The notes beneath the pieces are model-generated. The model was given only the letters and a program-made list of their open reading frames with translations. It did no database searches and was not told the DNA's origin. From Synechococcus sp. 8F6 (GTDB lineage Bacteria > Cyanobacteriota > Cyanobacteriia > PCC-6307 > Cyanobiaceae), in the NCBI RefSeq assembly GCF_002252665.1, contig NZ_NQKZ01000008.1, forward strand, positions 1 through 64,000: a DNA stretch of 64,000 bases. Reading direction: 5' to 3'. The position numbers were made by a program, and so were the translations under genes. Below are positions 25,021 through 32,448 of the stretch, piece by piece. Each line of letters opens with the position of its first letter. The stretch's first letter is position 1.

Positions 25021-25428
25021 ATGGTGAACAAACCCACGGATCAACCCGGGGATCAACCCGGGGACCAACCCGGGGATCAACCCGGGGATCAACCCAGGGA
25101 CCGCGCTGAAGAGGGTTTTGAGGTGGAGCCGCCGCCACCGATCACACCCCATGCCACGCCGGTGATGGATGAGCAGGGCCAGCTCACCTATGTCGGCGAT
25201 GACGGTCGCCGCTACGTGGTGGGCTTGCCGCCGGAGGCCGATGAGCAAAGCGTGGAGCGGGTGATGGCCACCCTGGCTGCCGGCGGCGACCTGTTTCAGC
25301 AGATCGAGGGGCTTTGTCATCGCTGGATCTCAGCCGTGACCGGCCCCGACCTCGACTCCCGGGCGGCCTTGGTGCTGCTGATCACCACCTTGGAAACGGC
25401 CCTGGAAGATGCCTACGGGGAGGCGTAG
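25021..25428 (+). CDS. Conserved-looking hypothetical protein with N-terminal DQPG repeats
   Basis: A 135-residue soluble protein. The N-terminus carries five near-identical tetrapeptides (DQPG/DQPR) encoded by an exact-looking 12-bp DNA repeat, and is probably disordered. The remainder (about 45-135) is a small acidic domain, including [18 protein letters not shown] and a helical C-terminus, that resembles cyanobacterial proteins of unknown function. An ATG at 25021 was used; a GTG directly before it (25018) is also possible. The 3' end overlaps the converging aroB gene by 16 bp. Confidence 0.6.
   Translation: MVNKPTDQPGDQPGDQPGDQPGDQPRDRAEEGFEVEPPPPITPHATPVMDEQGQLTYVGDDGRRYVVGLPPEADEQSVERVMATLAAGGDLFQQIEGLCHRWISAVTGPDLDSRAALVLLITTLETALEDAYGEA
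25039..25098 (+). repeat. 12-bp tandem repeat, five units, in frame
   Basis: Five consecutive units of gatcaacccggg lie at 25039-25098. The third unit has one substitution (gac for gat) and the last one has one (cccagg). Each unit codes for Asp-Gln-Pro-Gly (last Asp-Gln-Pro-Arg). The number is likely to vary between strains by slippage without breaking the frame. Confidence 0.95.
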
Positions 25429-26534
25429 AGCGCGCGGCGGATGATCGCCTCGCTCACGTCGCTGCGGATCTCCACGCTGCCGATCGCTGTGGGTAGCACG
25501 AAGCGCACCTGGCCGTCGCGCACTTTCTTGTCCCCTTGTAGGCAGGTGAGCACCGCTTCGGGGTTGAGCTCCGGCCAGCGGTGGGGCAGGCCGGCCGCTT
25601 CAATCAGGGCCAGCTGGCGTTGCTGCTCGGCAGCGCTCCAGAGGCCCATGGCCAAGGCGATCTCGCCGGCGGCGGCCATGCCGATGGCCACCGCCTCGCC
25701 ATGCAGCCAGGTGCCGTAGCCGCAGAGGGCTTCCACCACATGGCCCAGGGTGTGGCCGTAGTTGAGGATCGCCCGCAGGCCGCCCTCGTGTTCATCGGCG
25801 GCCACCACACGGGCCTTGGCTGCGGCGGAGCGCTCCAGCAGGGTCTGCAGCAGCTCGGGCCCCACCGCTGCCATCGCGCTGAGGTTGCCGGCTGCCTCCA
25901 ACGCAGCAAACAGCTCGGCGTCGCCGATCACGCCGTACTTGATCACCTCGGCCATGCCGGCTCGAAATTCCCGCTCCGGCAGGGTGGAAAGGGTGGTGGG
26001 ATCGATCAGCACCAGCCGCGGCTGGTGGAAGGCGCCGATCAGGTTCTTGCCGCCGGGGTGGTTGACGCCCGTTTTGCCGCCGATGGCCGCATCCACCATC
26101 GCCAGCAGCGTGGTGGGCACCTGCACCACGGCGATGCCGCGCAGCCAGGTGGCGGCGGCAAATCCCGCCATGTCGCCCACCACACCGCCGCCCAGGGCCA
26201 CGATCAGCGAGCCGCGCTCAAGCTTGCGGGCGAAGGCAGCGTCGTGGATCAGTCCCACGGTGGCAGGTGTTTTCTGGTCTTCGCCCGCCTCAATCACCAG
26301 GGTGCTGGCGTCGAAGCCGGCGGCCTGCAGGCTGGCCAGGGCGGTGGCGCCGTAGTGCTCCTGCACCACGGGGTTGGTCACCATCAGCACCTTGGTGCCG
26401 GCCTTGAAGCCCCGCGCGCGAATCTGCTCGCCCAGGCCGGCCAAGGCGCCGGCGCCGATCACCACCGGGTAGGGGTTGGCGCTGAGCTCTACCGCGATGG
26501 TGCGCAGCGGGCAGGCGGCTGGGGTCGCAGTCAT
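25413..26534 (-). CDS. aroB: 3-dehydroquinate synthase
   Basis: A 373-residue AroB, catalysing the second step of the shikimate pathway (DAHP to 3-dehydroquinate; NAD and a divalent metal needed). Seen are the NAD-binding [11 protein letters not shown], the [17 protein letters not shown] block, the [13 protein letters not shown] active-site segment and the metal-ligand [11 protein letters not shown]. The ATG at 26534 gives the normal family length. It converges with the DQPG-repeat gene and diverges from the permease gene. Confidence 0.95.
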   Translation of the reverse strand: MTATPAACPLRTIAVELSANPYPVVIGAGALAGLGEQIRARGFKAGTKVLMVTNPVVQEHYGATALASLQAAGFDASTLVIEAGEDQKTPATVGLIHDAAFARKLERGSLIVALGGGVVGDMAGFAAATWLRGIAVVQVPTTLLAMVDAAIGGKTGVNHPGGKNLIGAFHQPRLVLIDPTTLSTLPEREFRAGMAEVIKYGVIGDAELFAALEAAGNLSAMAAVGPELLQTLLERSAAAKARVVAADEHEGGLRAILNYGHTLGHVVEALCGYGTWLHGEAVAIGMAAAGEIALAMGLWSAAEQQRQLALIEAAGLPHRWPELNPEAVLTCLQGDKKVRDGQVRFVLPTAIGSVEIRSDVSEAIIRRALYASP

Positions 26535-26624
26535 CGGTAGGGGCGGGCGTCGCCTGAGGCTAAAGCCGCCCCTGGGACAGCACTGCGGCAGCGGGTTCCA
26601 CAATGGAACGACCCGGAGTTGTCC

Positions 26625-27536
26625 ATGTCTCTCTCCGCCCCCCGCACGGCCACAGCCTGGGGTTTTCTGCTGCCGGCCCTGGTGCTGATCGGGCTGTCGG
26701 TGCTGATCCCGGCGGCGATGGCCCTGGTGATGAGCGTCAGCCAGGCTGGCCTGGATGTGAGTGAGCCCCTGCGCTTCGTGGGCCTGGCCAACGTGCGGCG
26801 GCTGCTGGCCGATCCGATGTTTTTCCGGGTCACCGGCACCACTTTTCTCTACCTGGTGGGTGTCGTTCCCCCGATCGTGATCGGTGCCCTGGCCCTGGCG
26901 GTGCTGGTCAACCGCCAGCTGCCGGGGATGCATTGGTTTCGAGGCGCCTTTTACACGCCGGTGCTGGTGTCGATCGTGGTGGCGGCGATCGCCTTCCGCT
27001 GGATCTACGCCGAAAACGGCTTGATCAACGGCTGGTTGAGCGCGCTTCTGCGCGACGGCTGGCTGAGTGCCCTTCTGCCTGGCTCTTTTCAGCCCATCGG
27101 TTTCCTCACTTCGCCGCTGCTGGCGCTTCCCTCGGTGATGCTCGTCACCCTGTGGAAGGGGCTGGGGTACTACATGGTGATTTTTCTGGCCGGCCTGCAG
27201 GGCATCTCCCCCGACCTCTACGAAGCGGCGGCGCTCGATGGCAGCGAGGGTTTGCGCAAGCACCTCGACATCACCCTGCCCCTGCTGCGCCCCTACATCA
27301 CCCTGGTGGCGGTGATTTCGGCGATTGCCGCCACCAAGGTGTTTGAGGAGGTCTACCTGATGACCCAGGGAGGACCGGCCGACTCCACGCGCACGCTGGT
27401 CTATTACGTCTACGACCAGGCCTTCGCCGAGCTGGAGATCAGCTACGCCTGCACGATCGGGCTGGCGTTGTTTCTGATCGTGCTGCTGCTCAGCCTGGTG
27501 CGGTATCTGTTCGCCGGCGACCGCGGATTCAGCTGA
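26625..27536 (+). CDS. MalF/UgpA-type sugar ABC transporter permease
   Basis: A 303-residue permease with six membrane segments and the EAA loop ([24 protein letters not shown]), typical of carbohydrate ABC importers. The ATG at 26625 was chosen over a TTG at 26619. The partner MalG-type permease, the ATPase and the sugar-binding protein are not adjacent (aroB and purK flank it), so the rest of the transporter must be elsewhere. Glucosylglycerol or trehalose uptake systems of cyanobacteria use this type, but the substrate cannot be read from the sequence. Confidence 0.87.
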   Translation: MSLSAPRTATAWGFLLPALVLIGLSVLIPAAMALVMSVSQAGLDVSEPLRFVGLANVRRLLADPMFFRVTGTTFLYLVGVVPPIVIGALALAVLVNRQLPGMHWFRGAFYTPVLVSIVVAAIAFRWIYAENGLINGWLSALLRDGWLSALLPGSFQPIGFLTSPLLALPSVMLVTLWKGLGYYMVIFLAGLQGISPDLYEAAALDGSEGLRKHLDITLPLLRPYITLVAVISAIAATKVFEEVYLMTQGGPADSTRTLVYYVYDQAFAELEISYACTIGLALFLIVLLLSLVRYLFAGDRGFS

Positions 27537-27601
27537 CCCCCGGCGCCGTAACCTGATGGATTGCCATCGAGAAGGGGCGATTCCCGACTCAGCCAACACC
27601 T

Positions 27602-28813
27602 ATGGCCGAGCCAACAGCCACCCCCTTGATGCCATCCATCGGCGTGGTGGGTGGCGGCCAGCTGGCCTGGATGCTCGCGGCGGCGGCCCAGCAGCTGCAT
27701 GTGCCTCTGCATGTGCAAACCCCGGGGGCCCACGATCCCGCCACAGCCCTGGCCACCAGCGTGGTGCAGGCCGAACTTGACGACATCGCTGCCACCCGCG
27801 AGCTGGCCCGTCGCTGCAGCGCCATCACCTTTGAAAACGAGTGGGTCGACCTGCCGGCCCTCGCGCCGCTCAGTTTTGACGGCATCAGTTTTCTGCCCAG
27901 CCTGGAAGCCCTCTCCCCATTGGTGAGCAAGCGCAGCCAACGTGAGTTGCTGCAGCAGTTGGGTTTGCCGGCTCCCCGTTGGTGTGATCTGCCCTCCGAT
28001 GGGGTTTTGCCGGATGGCTTCTCCTACCCATTGATGGCCAAGGCCTCCACCGGCGGCTACGACGGCAAGGGCACGGCCGTGCTCCAGGGGCCAGAGGATC
28101 TCCAGGCGCTGCTGGCCCGTATTCCCGCCAGCGACTGGATCCTCGAGGAGCTGGTGTCCTTTGAGCTGGAGCTTTCCCAGCTCGCCTGCCGCGACCGGGC
28201 CGGCAATCTGCAGTGCTACCCGCTCGTGCAGACCCACCAGCATCAGCAGGTGTGTGACTGGGTGCTGGCACCGGCGTCCGTGCCCCATGCGGTGCAGGCC
28301 TACGCCCGCAACATCGCCGCCTCCCTGCTCACCGCTATCAACTATGTGGGGGTGCTGTCGATTGAGTTCTTCTACGGACAGGGCGGCCTCCAGGTCAATG
28401 AGATTGCCCCCCGCACCCACAACTCCGGCCACTTCACGATCGAGGCGGCTCACACCAGTCAGTTTGCGCAGCAGGTGCGCATCGTTGCCGGGCTGCCGAT
28501 GGGACCCGTGGAGTTGCAGGTGCCCGGGGCCCTGATGGTGAATCTGCTCGGTTTTGAGAGCTCCGACGTCGACTACCAGAGCCAACGCGACGCTCTCGCG
28601 GCCCTGCCCCAGGCCACGGTGCATTGGTATGGCAAGCAGGGGTCCAGCCCGGGGCGCAAGCTGGGCCATGTCACCTTGCTGCTGGAGGGCGTCACCCCCC
28701 AGGAGCGGGACGATCAGGCGCAGCAGCTGCTGGAGCAGGTGCGCCTGATCTGGCCCCTACCCCCGGCGGCGGCACCAAGTGCCATGGCGCCATCGCCCGA
28801 GGAACCGGGCTGA
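27602..28813 (+). CDS. purK: 5-(carboxyamino)imidazole ribonucleotide synthase
   Basis: A 403-residue ATP-grasp enzyme of purine biosynthesis that carboxylates AIR at N5. It has GVVGGGQLAWML at the N-terminus, the glycine-rich TGGYDGKG loop, EELVSFELELS and the C-terminal NEIAPRTHNSGH block. The ATG at 27602 lies 65 bp after the permease. The 6S RNA gene follows directly, an arrangement known from other cyanobacteria. Confidence 0.94.
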   Translation: MAEPTATPLMPSIGVVGGGQLAWMLAAAAQQLHVPLHVQTPGAHDPATALATSVVQAELDDIAATRELARRCSAITFENEWVDLPALAPLSFDGISFLPSLEALSPLVSKRSQRELLQQLGLPAPRWCDLPSDGVLPDGFSYPLMAKASTGGYDGKGTAVLQGPEDLQALLARIPASDWILEELVSFELELSQLACRDRAGNLQCYPLVQTHQHQQVCDWVLAPASVPHAVQAYARNIAASLLTAINYVGVLSIEFFYGQGGLQVNEIAPRTHNSGHFTIEAAHTSQFAQQVRIVAGLPMGPVELQVPGALMVNLLGFESSDVDYQSQRDALAALPQATVHWYGKQGSSPGRKLGHVTLLLEGVTPQERDDQAQQLLEQVRLIWPLPPAAAPSAMAPSPEEPG

Positions 28814-28836
28814 CTCGGCGCAAATCGGCTTACAGT
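28810..28836 (+). promoter_or_regulatory. Possible promoter of the 6S RNA gene
   Basis: A TACAGT hexamer at 28831-28836 could be the -10 element for a transcript beginning near 28841-28843, with a weak CTGACT at 28810-28815 as -35 (15 bp spacing). It overlaps the end of purK. Read-through from purK would be an alternative source of the transcript. Confidence 0.3.
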
Positions 28837-28840
28837 GCCA

Positions 28841-29024
28841 GAGGACTGCCGCGTTGGTCACTGCCTTTTACAGTTTTCTGATCTGACTCCCTTTTCGACA
28901 TGGGGGGTCTGCAGCGGAAGCAACGTAAGCCGGCCTCGTAGCCGGAAACGGCGCCCCGCCCTTGACCCCCCTTCTGGTTCCACCAGGTCGAACACTGGGG
29001 CAAAACGGCACGGCGGTCCACCCC
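28841..29024 (+). ncRNA. ssrS: 6S RNA
   Basis: The purK to nitroreductase gap folds into the 6S layout. A closing stem pairs 28843-28851 (ggactgccg) with 29011-29019 (cggcggtcc), nine pairs, and continues after one mismatch with 28853-28856 and 29006-29009. A large bubble follows. The terminal arm opens with 28902-28909 (ggggggtc) paired to 28964-28971 (gacccccc), and the 3' bubble strand holds a small hairpin, 28974-28978 with 28982-28986. The implied length of about 180 nt fits. Cyanobacterial 6S RNA genes lie next to purK in the strains I recall. 6S RNA binds RNA polymerase as an open-promoter mimic. Exact ends are estimates. Confidence 0.72.
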
Positions 29025-29051
29025 ATTTCCAACCTGATCACCCCTGCGCCT

Positions 29052-29699
29052 TCAGCGCACTTCGATCAGCTCACTAGCCGAGTAGCGCACCTTGGTCAGG
29101 CTGGCGTACTTGTCGCTGGCCGAGCGGTAGCCCACGGCGCACACCACGCAGCTGCGGTAGGGCGCGTTATCCAGCCCCAGGATGCGGTCATAGGCCGCTG
29201 GGTCGAAGCCCTCAATTGCGCAGGTGTCCACCTCCAGCAGGGCAGCGGCCGTCATCAAGGTGCCCAGGGCGATGTACACCTGGTTGCTGGCCCAGCGCTC
29301 GATCTGCTGGCTGCGGGGGCCGTTGATTAGATCAACGTCGATCATCTGGCGGTAGGAGGCCAGATCGGCGGGATCGAGGCCGCGGGTCTGGGCCATGGTT
29401 GTGATCAGTCGGTCGGCTTCCGCGGGGCCGATGTGGCGTTGCACCAGAAACACCACCAGATGGGAGGCGTCAGTGATCTGGCTCTGGTTCCACGACTCGG
29501 GCCGCAGCTGCTCGCGCACGGCTGGCTCGCGGATCACCAGGAATTTCCAGGGCTGCAGCCCGTAGCTCGACGGGCTCTGGACCAGGGCGTTCTCCAGGGC
29601 GCTCCAGGTGGCCGCGTCGATCCGGCGGCTTGGGTCGAACACCTTGGTGGCATAGCGCCACGCCATGGCCCCATCGAGCTGGGCTGGGGTGATCGGCAT
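29052..29699 (-). CDS. NAD(P)H-dependent nitroreductase family oxidoreductase
   Basis: A 215-residue FMN-binding nitroreductase (NfsB-like). The FMN-contacting AWRYATKVFD segment and PSSYGLQPWKFLV are present near the N-terminus, and a GY(R) motif near the C-terminus. Such enzymes reduce nitroaromatics or quinones; the natural substrate is unknown. The gene faces away from the divergent hypothetical gene starting at 29742 and converges on the 6S RNA region. Confidence 0.85.
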   Translation of the reverse strand: MPITPAQLDGAMAWRYATKVFDPSRRIDAATWSALENALVQSPSSYGLQPWKFLVIREPAVREQLRPESWNQSQITDASHLVVFLVQRHIGPAEADRLITTMAQTRGLDPADLASYRQMIDVDLINGPRSQQIERWASNQVYIALGTLMTAAALLEVDTCAIEGFDPAAYDRILGLDNAPYRSCVVCAVGYRSASDKYASLTKVRYSASELIEVR

Positions 29700-29741
29700 G
29701 GGCGGCGACAGGGGGCGGGATCAGGCGGCATTCTGGACGCC

Positions 29742-30209
29742 ATGGTTGTTGAAGACGGGTTCTGCCCCCCTGCCTCGATGGAGTCCTTTCAGCAGGCTTT
29801 TGAGTCGTTGCTCTGCCTTGCTCCGGGGCCGGTTTTTCCCAGGGCCCGGGAGCTTTATTTGCGCAAATATCCGCTGGAGGGCAGGCTGATCGAAGACGGT
29901 GCGCCGGCTCCCTCCAGCGGGGTGCGCGATCGCTTCCGCACCTTTCTGCTCGAGGAGGAGATCCAGGAGTCGAGTGGTGGGATCGTGCGGGTGCGGGCCC
30001 TGGCGTTTGCGGTGGTGCACTGGCAGGCCCCCCAGGTCAACGCGAACGACTACACCGCCTATCTGCAGCAGCGCTGGCAGCTCCAGCCCGATGGGCTGTG
30101 CTTGGAGCCCGGCAGTTGGTTTCGCGAGGGGGGCGCCTATGCGCGCTTCCGGGCGCCGGCGGTTTACGAGCGATCGCCGTCCGGCGAATTGCTGTTGGGC
30201 GACGCCTGA
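29742..30209 (+). CDS. Hypothetical protein
   Basis: A 155-residue soluble protein that I do not recognise. It has a helical N-terminal part (ESFQQAFESLLCLAP), a charged middle (RARELYLRKYPLEG) and a C-terminus with WFREGGAYARFRAP. No membrane or metal motif is visible. The ATG at 29742 was used; the internal ATG at 29778 (MESFQQ) may be the real start and would give 143 residues. The 3' end overlaps the converging DUF2103 gene by 46 bp. Confidence 0.6.
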   Translation: MVVEDGFCPPASMESFQQAFESLLCLAPGPVFPRARELYLRKYPLEGRLIEDGAPAPSSGVRDRFRTFLLEEEIQESSGGIVRVRALAFAVVHWQAPQVNANDYTAYLQQRWQLQPDGLCLEPGSWFREGGAYARFRAPAVYERSPSGELLLGDA

Positions 30210-30481
30210 CCCAACAGCGCATCCAACTGCTGCTGCAGTTGCTCACGGCTCCAGCCGGTGACCACGAACACCTCCTGGGCACTGCTGCCGCGCCGGGCGA
30301 CCAGCTTGTGGCCACCGGTGATTGGGGCTGACACCCGCAGCCGCAGCTGGGCGCTGCGGCCTCGCACCCGGCTGATCACCGCTGGGGTCACCGTGTCGAT
30401 GCCGGGGCAGCGGGCCAGTCGCTTGAGCAGTGGCACCAGGCCCTCGACGTAGGTGCTGTGGGTGATCACTACCCGGCCCAT
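30164..30481 (-). CDS. DUF2103 family protein
   Basis: A 105-residue protein matching the small cyanobacterial DUF2103 family: an HSTYVEGLVPLLKRL opening, a central RVRGRSAQLRLRVS strand pair and GGHKLVARRGSSAQEVFVVT. The family has been described as possibly metal-binding, without a proven role. The ATG overlaps the clpS stop by one base (TGATG at 30481), so the two are probably co-translated. A Ser/Asn/Asp tail ends the protein. Confidence 0.75.
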   Translation of the reverse strand: MGRVVITHSTYVEGLVPLLKRLARCPGIDTVTPAVISRVRGRSAQLRLRVSAPITGGHKLVARRGSSAQEVFVVTGWSREQLQQQLDALLGQASPNSNSPDGDRS

Positions 30482-30771
30482 CAGGCGGGCTCCAGGGGTG
30501 CCATGGTCAGCCCTTCGGCTCCGAGTTGCTGGTGGTAGAGCTCGGCCTGCTCCTGGGGCCCGCACCACACCACTGCCGAGCCCTCACTGTCGATGCGGTG
30601 CGCCAGGGCCCAGGCTTGATCTGGCTGCATCGCCGGGATCAAGCGCACCAGACACTCCACAACGTGCTGGAAGGTGTTCACGTCGTCGTCGAGCACCACC
30701 ACCTTGAAGTGGGGGTAGGGCTGGCGCAGCCGCTGCCGCTCCTGCACGGCGGTGGGGGAGGAACTCACCAT
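30481..30771 (-). CDS. clpS: ClpS adaptor protein
   Basis: A 96-residue ClpS-type adaptor that delivers N-degron substrates to the Clp protease. The core VVVLDDDVNTFQHVVECL carries the acidic pair and Thr-Phe that contact the substrate N-terminus, and the ClpC-binding region with MQPDQAWALAHRIDSEGSA follows. The ATG at 30771 fits the family length; in-frame sequence further upstream (to 30903) is unlike the family. The gene is co-transcribed with the DUF2103 gene and diverges from petN. Confidence 0.88.
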   Translation of the reverse strand: MVSSSPTAVQERQRLRQPYPHFKVVVLDDDVNTFQHVVECLVRLIPAMQPDQAWALAHRIDSEGSAVVWCGPQEQAELYHQQLGAEGLTMAPLEPA

Positions 30772-30920
30772 CAGCACCGGCTGAACCCCATCCCTAGCCC
30801 AAACATCCACAACAGTTTCACCTTCCACAACAGCCCAACCATCCATCACCAAGACCTCTACCGCAGACGCCTGATGGGCCCACCCTAGGTAAAGTGCCGC
30901 CAACGACTGATGGCAGCGCC

Positions 30921-31022
30921 ATGTTGATCACTTTGGGTTGGGCGTCGCTGGCAGCCCTCTTCAGCTTCTCGATCGCGATGGTGGTCTGGGGTCGTCATGG
31001 CGACAACAGCATCAAGTTCTGA
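30921..31022 (+). CDS. petN: Cytochrome b6f complex subunit PetN
   Basis: A 33-residue single-span membrane protein, beginning [20 protein letters not shown] and continuing VVWGRHGD. This is the PetN (subunit VIII) sequence pattern, including the GWASL helix and the conserved VVWGR stromal end. It is an essential small subunit of the thylakoid cytochrome b6f complex. A TAAAGT hexamer about 30 bp upstream could be a -10 element. A small membrane protein gene and cofH follow on the same strand. Confidence 0.93.
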   Translation: MLITLGWASLAALFSFSIAMVVWGRHGDNSIKF

Positions 31023-31042
31023 CCGCGGCCCGGCAACTTTCG

Positions 31043-31195
31043 GTGCCTGAGCTGCCCATTTCCCTCCCCCAGCTGCTGTCGGCCATCGCCGCCTTGCTGC
31101 TGGTGTTTGTCAGTGGTGGGGTGATCTACCTCTCCACCGTTGAGTGGCGAGATCGCCGTCGCCGCAAGGCGCTTGAAGGCAAGCGACGCTCGTGA
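31043..31195 (+). CDS. Small single-span membrane protein downstream of petN
   Basis: A 50-residue protein with GTG start at 31043, one hydrophobic helix (LLSAIAALLLVFVSGGVIYL) and a basic C-terminus (WRDRRRRKALEGKRRS). The in-frame region before 31043 overlaps petN and lacks such features. Its stop overlaps the GTG start of cofH (GTGA, 31192-31195). It may assist or regulate a thylakoid complex, but no family name is assigned. Confidence 0.65.
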   Translation: MPELPISLPQLLSAIAALLLVFVSGGVIYLSTVEWRDRRRRKALEGKRRS

Positions 31196-32448
31196 TTGCT
31201 GCCGGGCTCGCCGACTGGGCCTGGCACACGGCCGATGAACTGTTGGTGCCGCCACCCGAGCAGGTGGCGCCCGGCTCCCTGTCTGACTTACTAGAGGCCA
31301 TCGCCGATCTCCACGCTGCGGCTGGATCCGGCGAGGAATTGACTGATCCTGCAGCTCTGCCTCGGGCCTTGACACCGCTAGCCCTGGCCCTGCTCAGTCA
31401 GCCCAGCAGCGGCGCGGCCGACGAGCACCTGCGCGGCGCCGCCGATGCCCTGCGGCACGTCTTGGCGGGCAACACGGTCACCTACGTGGTGAACCGCAAC
31501 CTCAACGTGTCCAACCACTGCATCAAGCACTGCAGCTTCTGCGCCTTTCGCCGCGATGCCGGTGAACCGGGTGCCTACTGGCTTGATGAAGCGGACCTGG
31601 AGCGGCGGGCCGCCGAGGCCTGCGATGCCGGTGCCACCGAGCTCTGCATCCAGGGCGGCCTTAACCCCGCGGCCACCGTGGAGGGCAGCCAGCTGGCCTA
31701 CGCCGAACGGCTGCTGCAGCGGTTGCAGCAAGCTGCCCCGGGCCTGCATCTACATGCCTTCTCCCCCCAGGAGCTCCTGTATTTCGCCCAGCACGACGGT
31801 GTGCCCCTGGATCATGTGCTGGAGCGGCTGCAGGCGGCGGGGCTGGGCTCGGTGCCGGGTACGGCAGCCGAGGTGCTGAGTGAGCCTGTGCGGCGGGTGC
31901 TCTGCCCCGAGAAGCTGACGGCGCGGGACTGGGTGGCGGTGATGCTGCAGGTCCATCAGCACGGGCTGCCGTCCACCAGCACCTTGATGGCCGGCCACAT
32001 CGAGGGCCCGGCCGATCGGGCGGCCCATCTGCTCACCCTGGTGGCCGTGCAGCGCTATGCCTGGCAGCATCAACGCCAGGGTTTCACGGAGTTTGTGCTG
32101 CTGCCGTTCGTGGGCGCCTCGGCGCCGGCCGCCCTGCGGGCCCGGGTGCGGCGCGACCAGCCCGATGCCGCGGCGATGCTGCGGCTCACGGCCCAGGCCA
32201 GGATTCTGCTGGGGCCCTGGTTTCCCTTCCACCAGCCGAGCTGGGTGAAGCTCACTCTCGCCGGCGCCACCGAAGCCCTGCGCTGGGGCTGCAACGACCT
32301 GGGCGGCACCCTGATGGAGGAGCACATCACCACGATGGCGGGGGCCAGCGGCGGCACTTGCCAGTCGCCCGAGGCTCTCGAGGCAGCAGCCCGTCAGCTG
32401 GGCCGTCCGGTGCGCCGCCGCACCACCCTCTACGGGGATGTGGCATGA
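31192..32448 (+). CDS. cofH: FO synthase subunit 2 (CofH), radical SAM
   Basis: A 418-residue radical SAM protein with the cluster motif CIKHCSFC (C110, C114, C117). CofH forms 5-amino-5-(4-hydroxybenzyl)-6-(D-ribitylimino)-uracil, the first half of the deazaflavin FO; in cyanobacteria FO serves as antenna of DNA photolyases. The usual partner CofG is not in the window. The start is GTG at 31192, overlapping the small membrane protein; the stop overlaps the next gene (ATGA at 32445-32448). Confidence 0.88.
   Translation: MIAAGLADWAWHTADELLVPPPEQVAPGSLSDLLEAIADLHAAAGSGEELTDPAALPRALTPLALALLSQPSSGAADEHLRGAADALRHVLAGNTVTYVVNRNLNVSNHCIKHCSFCAFRRDAGEPGAYWLDEADLERRAAEACDAGATELCIQGGLNPAATVEGSQLAYAERLLQRLQQAAPGLHLHAFSPQELLYFAQHDGVPLDHVLERLQAAGLGSVPGTAAEVLSEPVRRVLCPEKLTARDWVAVMLQVHQHGLPSTSTLMAGHIEGPADRAAHLLTLVAVQRYAWQHQRQGFTEFVLLPFVGASAPAALRARVRRDQPDAAAMLRLTAQARILLGPWFPFHQPSWVKLTLAGATEALRWGCNDLGGTLMEEHITTMAGASGGTCQSPEALEAAARQLGRPVRRRTTLYGDVA

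Noticed and set aside
25039-25098. CRISPR-like repeat
   Set aside because: The 12-bp units are contiguous without spacers and keep the reading frame; they code for DQPG.
25413-27599. Long N-terminal extension of aroB to 27599
   Set aside because: The extension is antisense to the sugar permease gene; the ATG at 26534 gives the family length.
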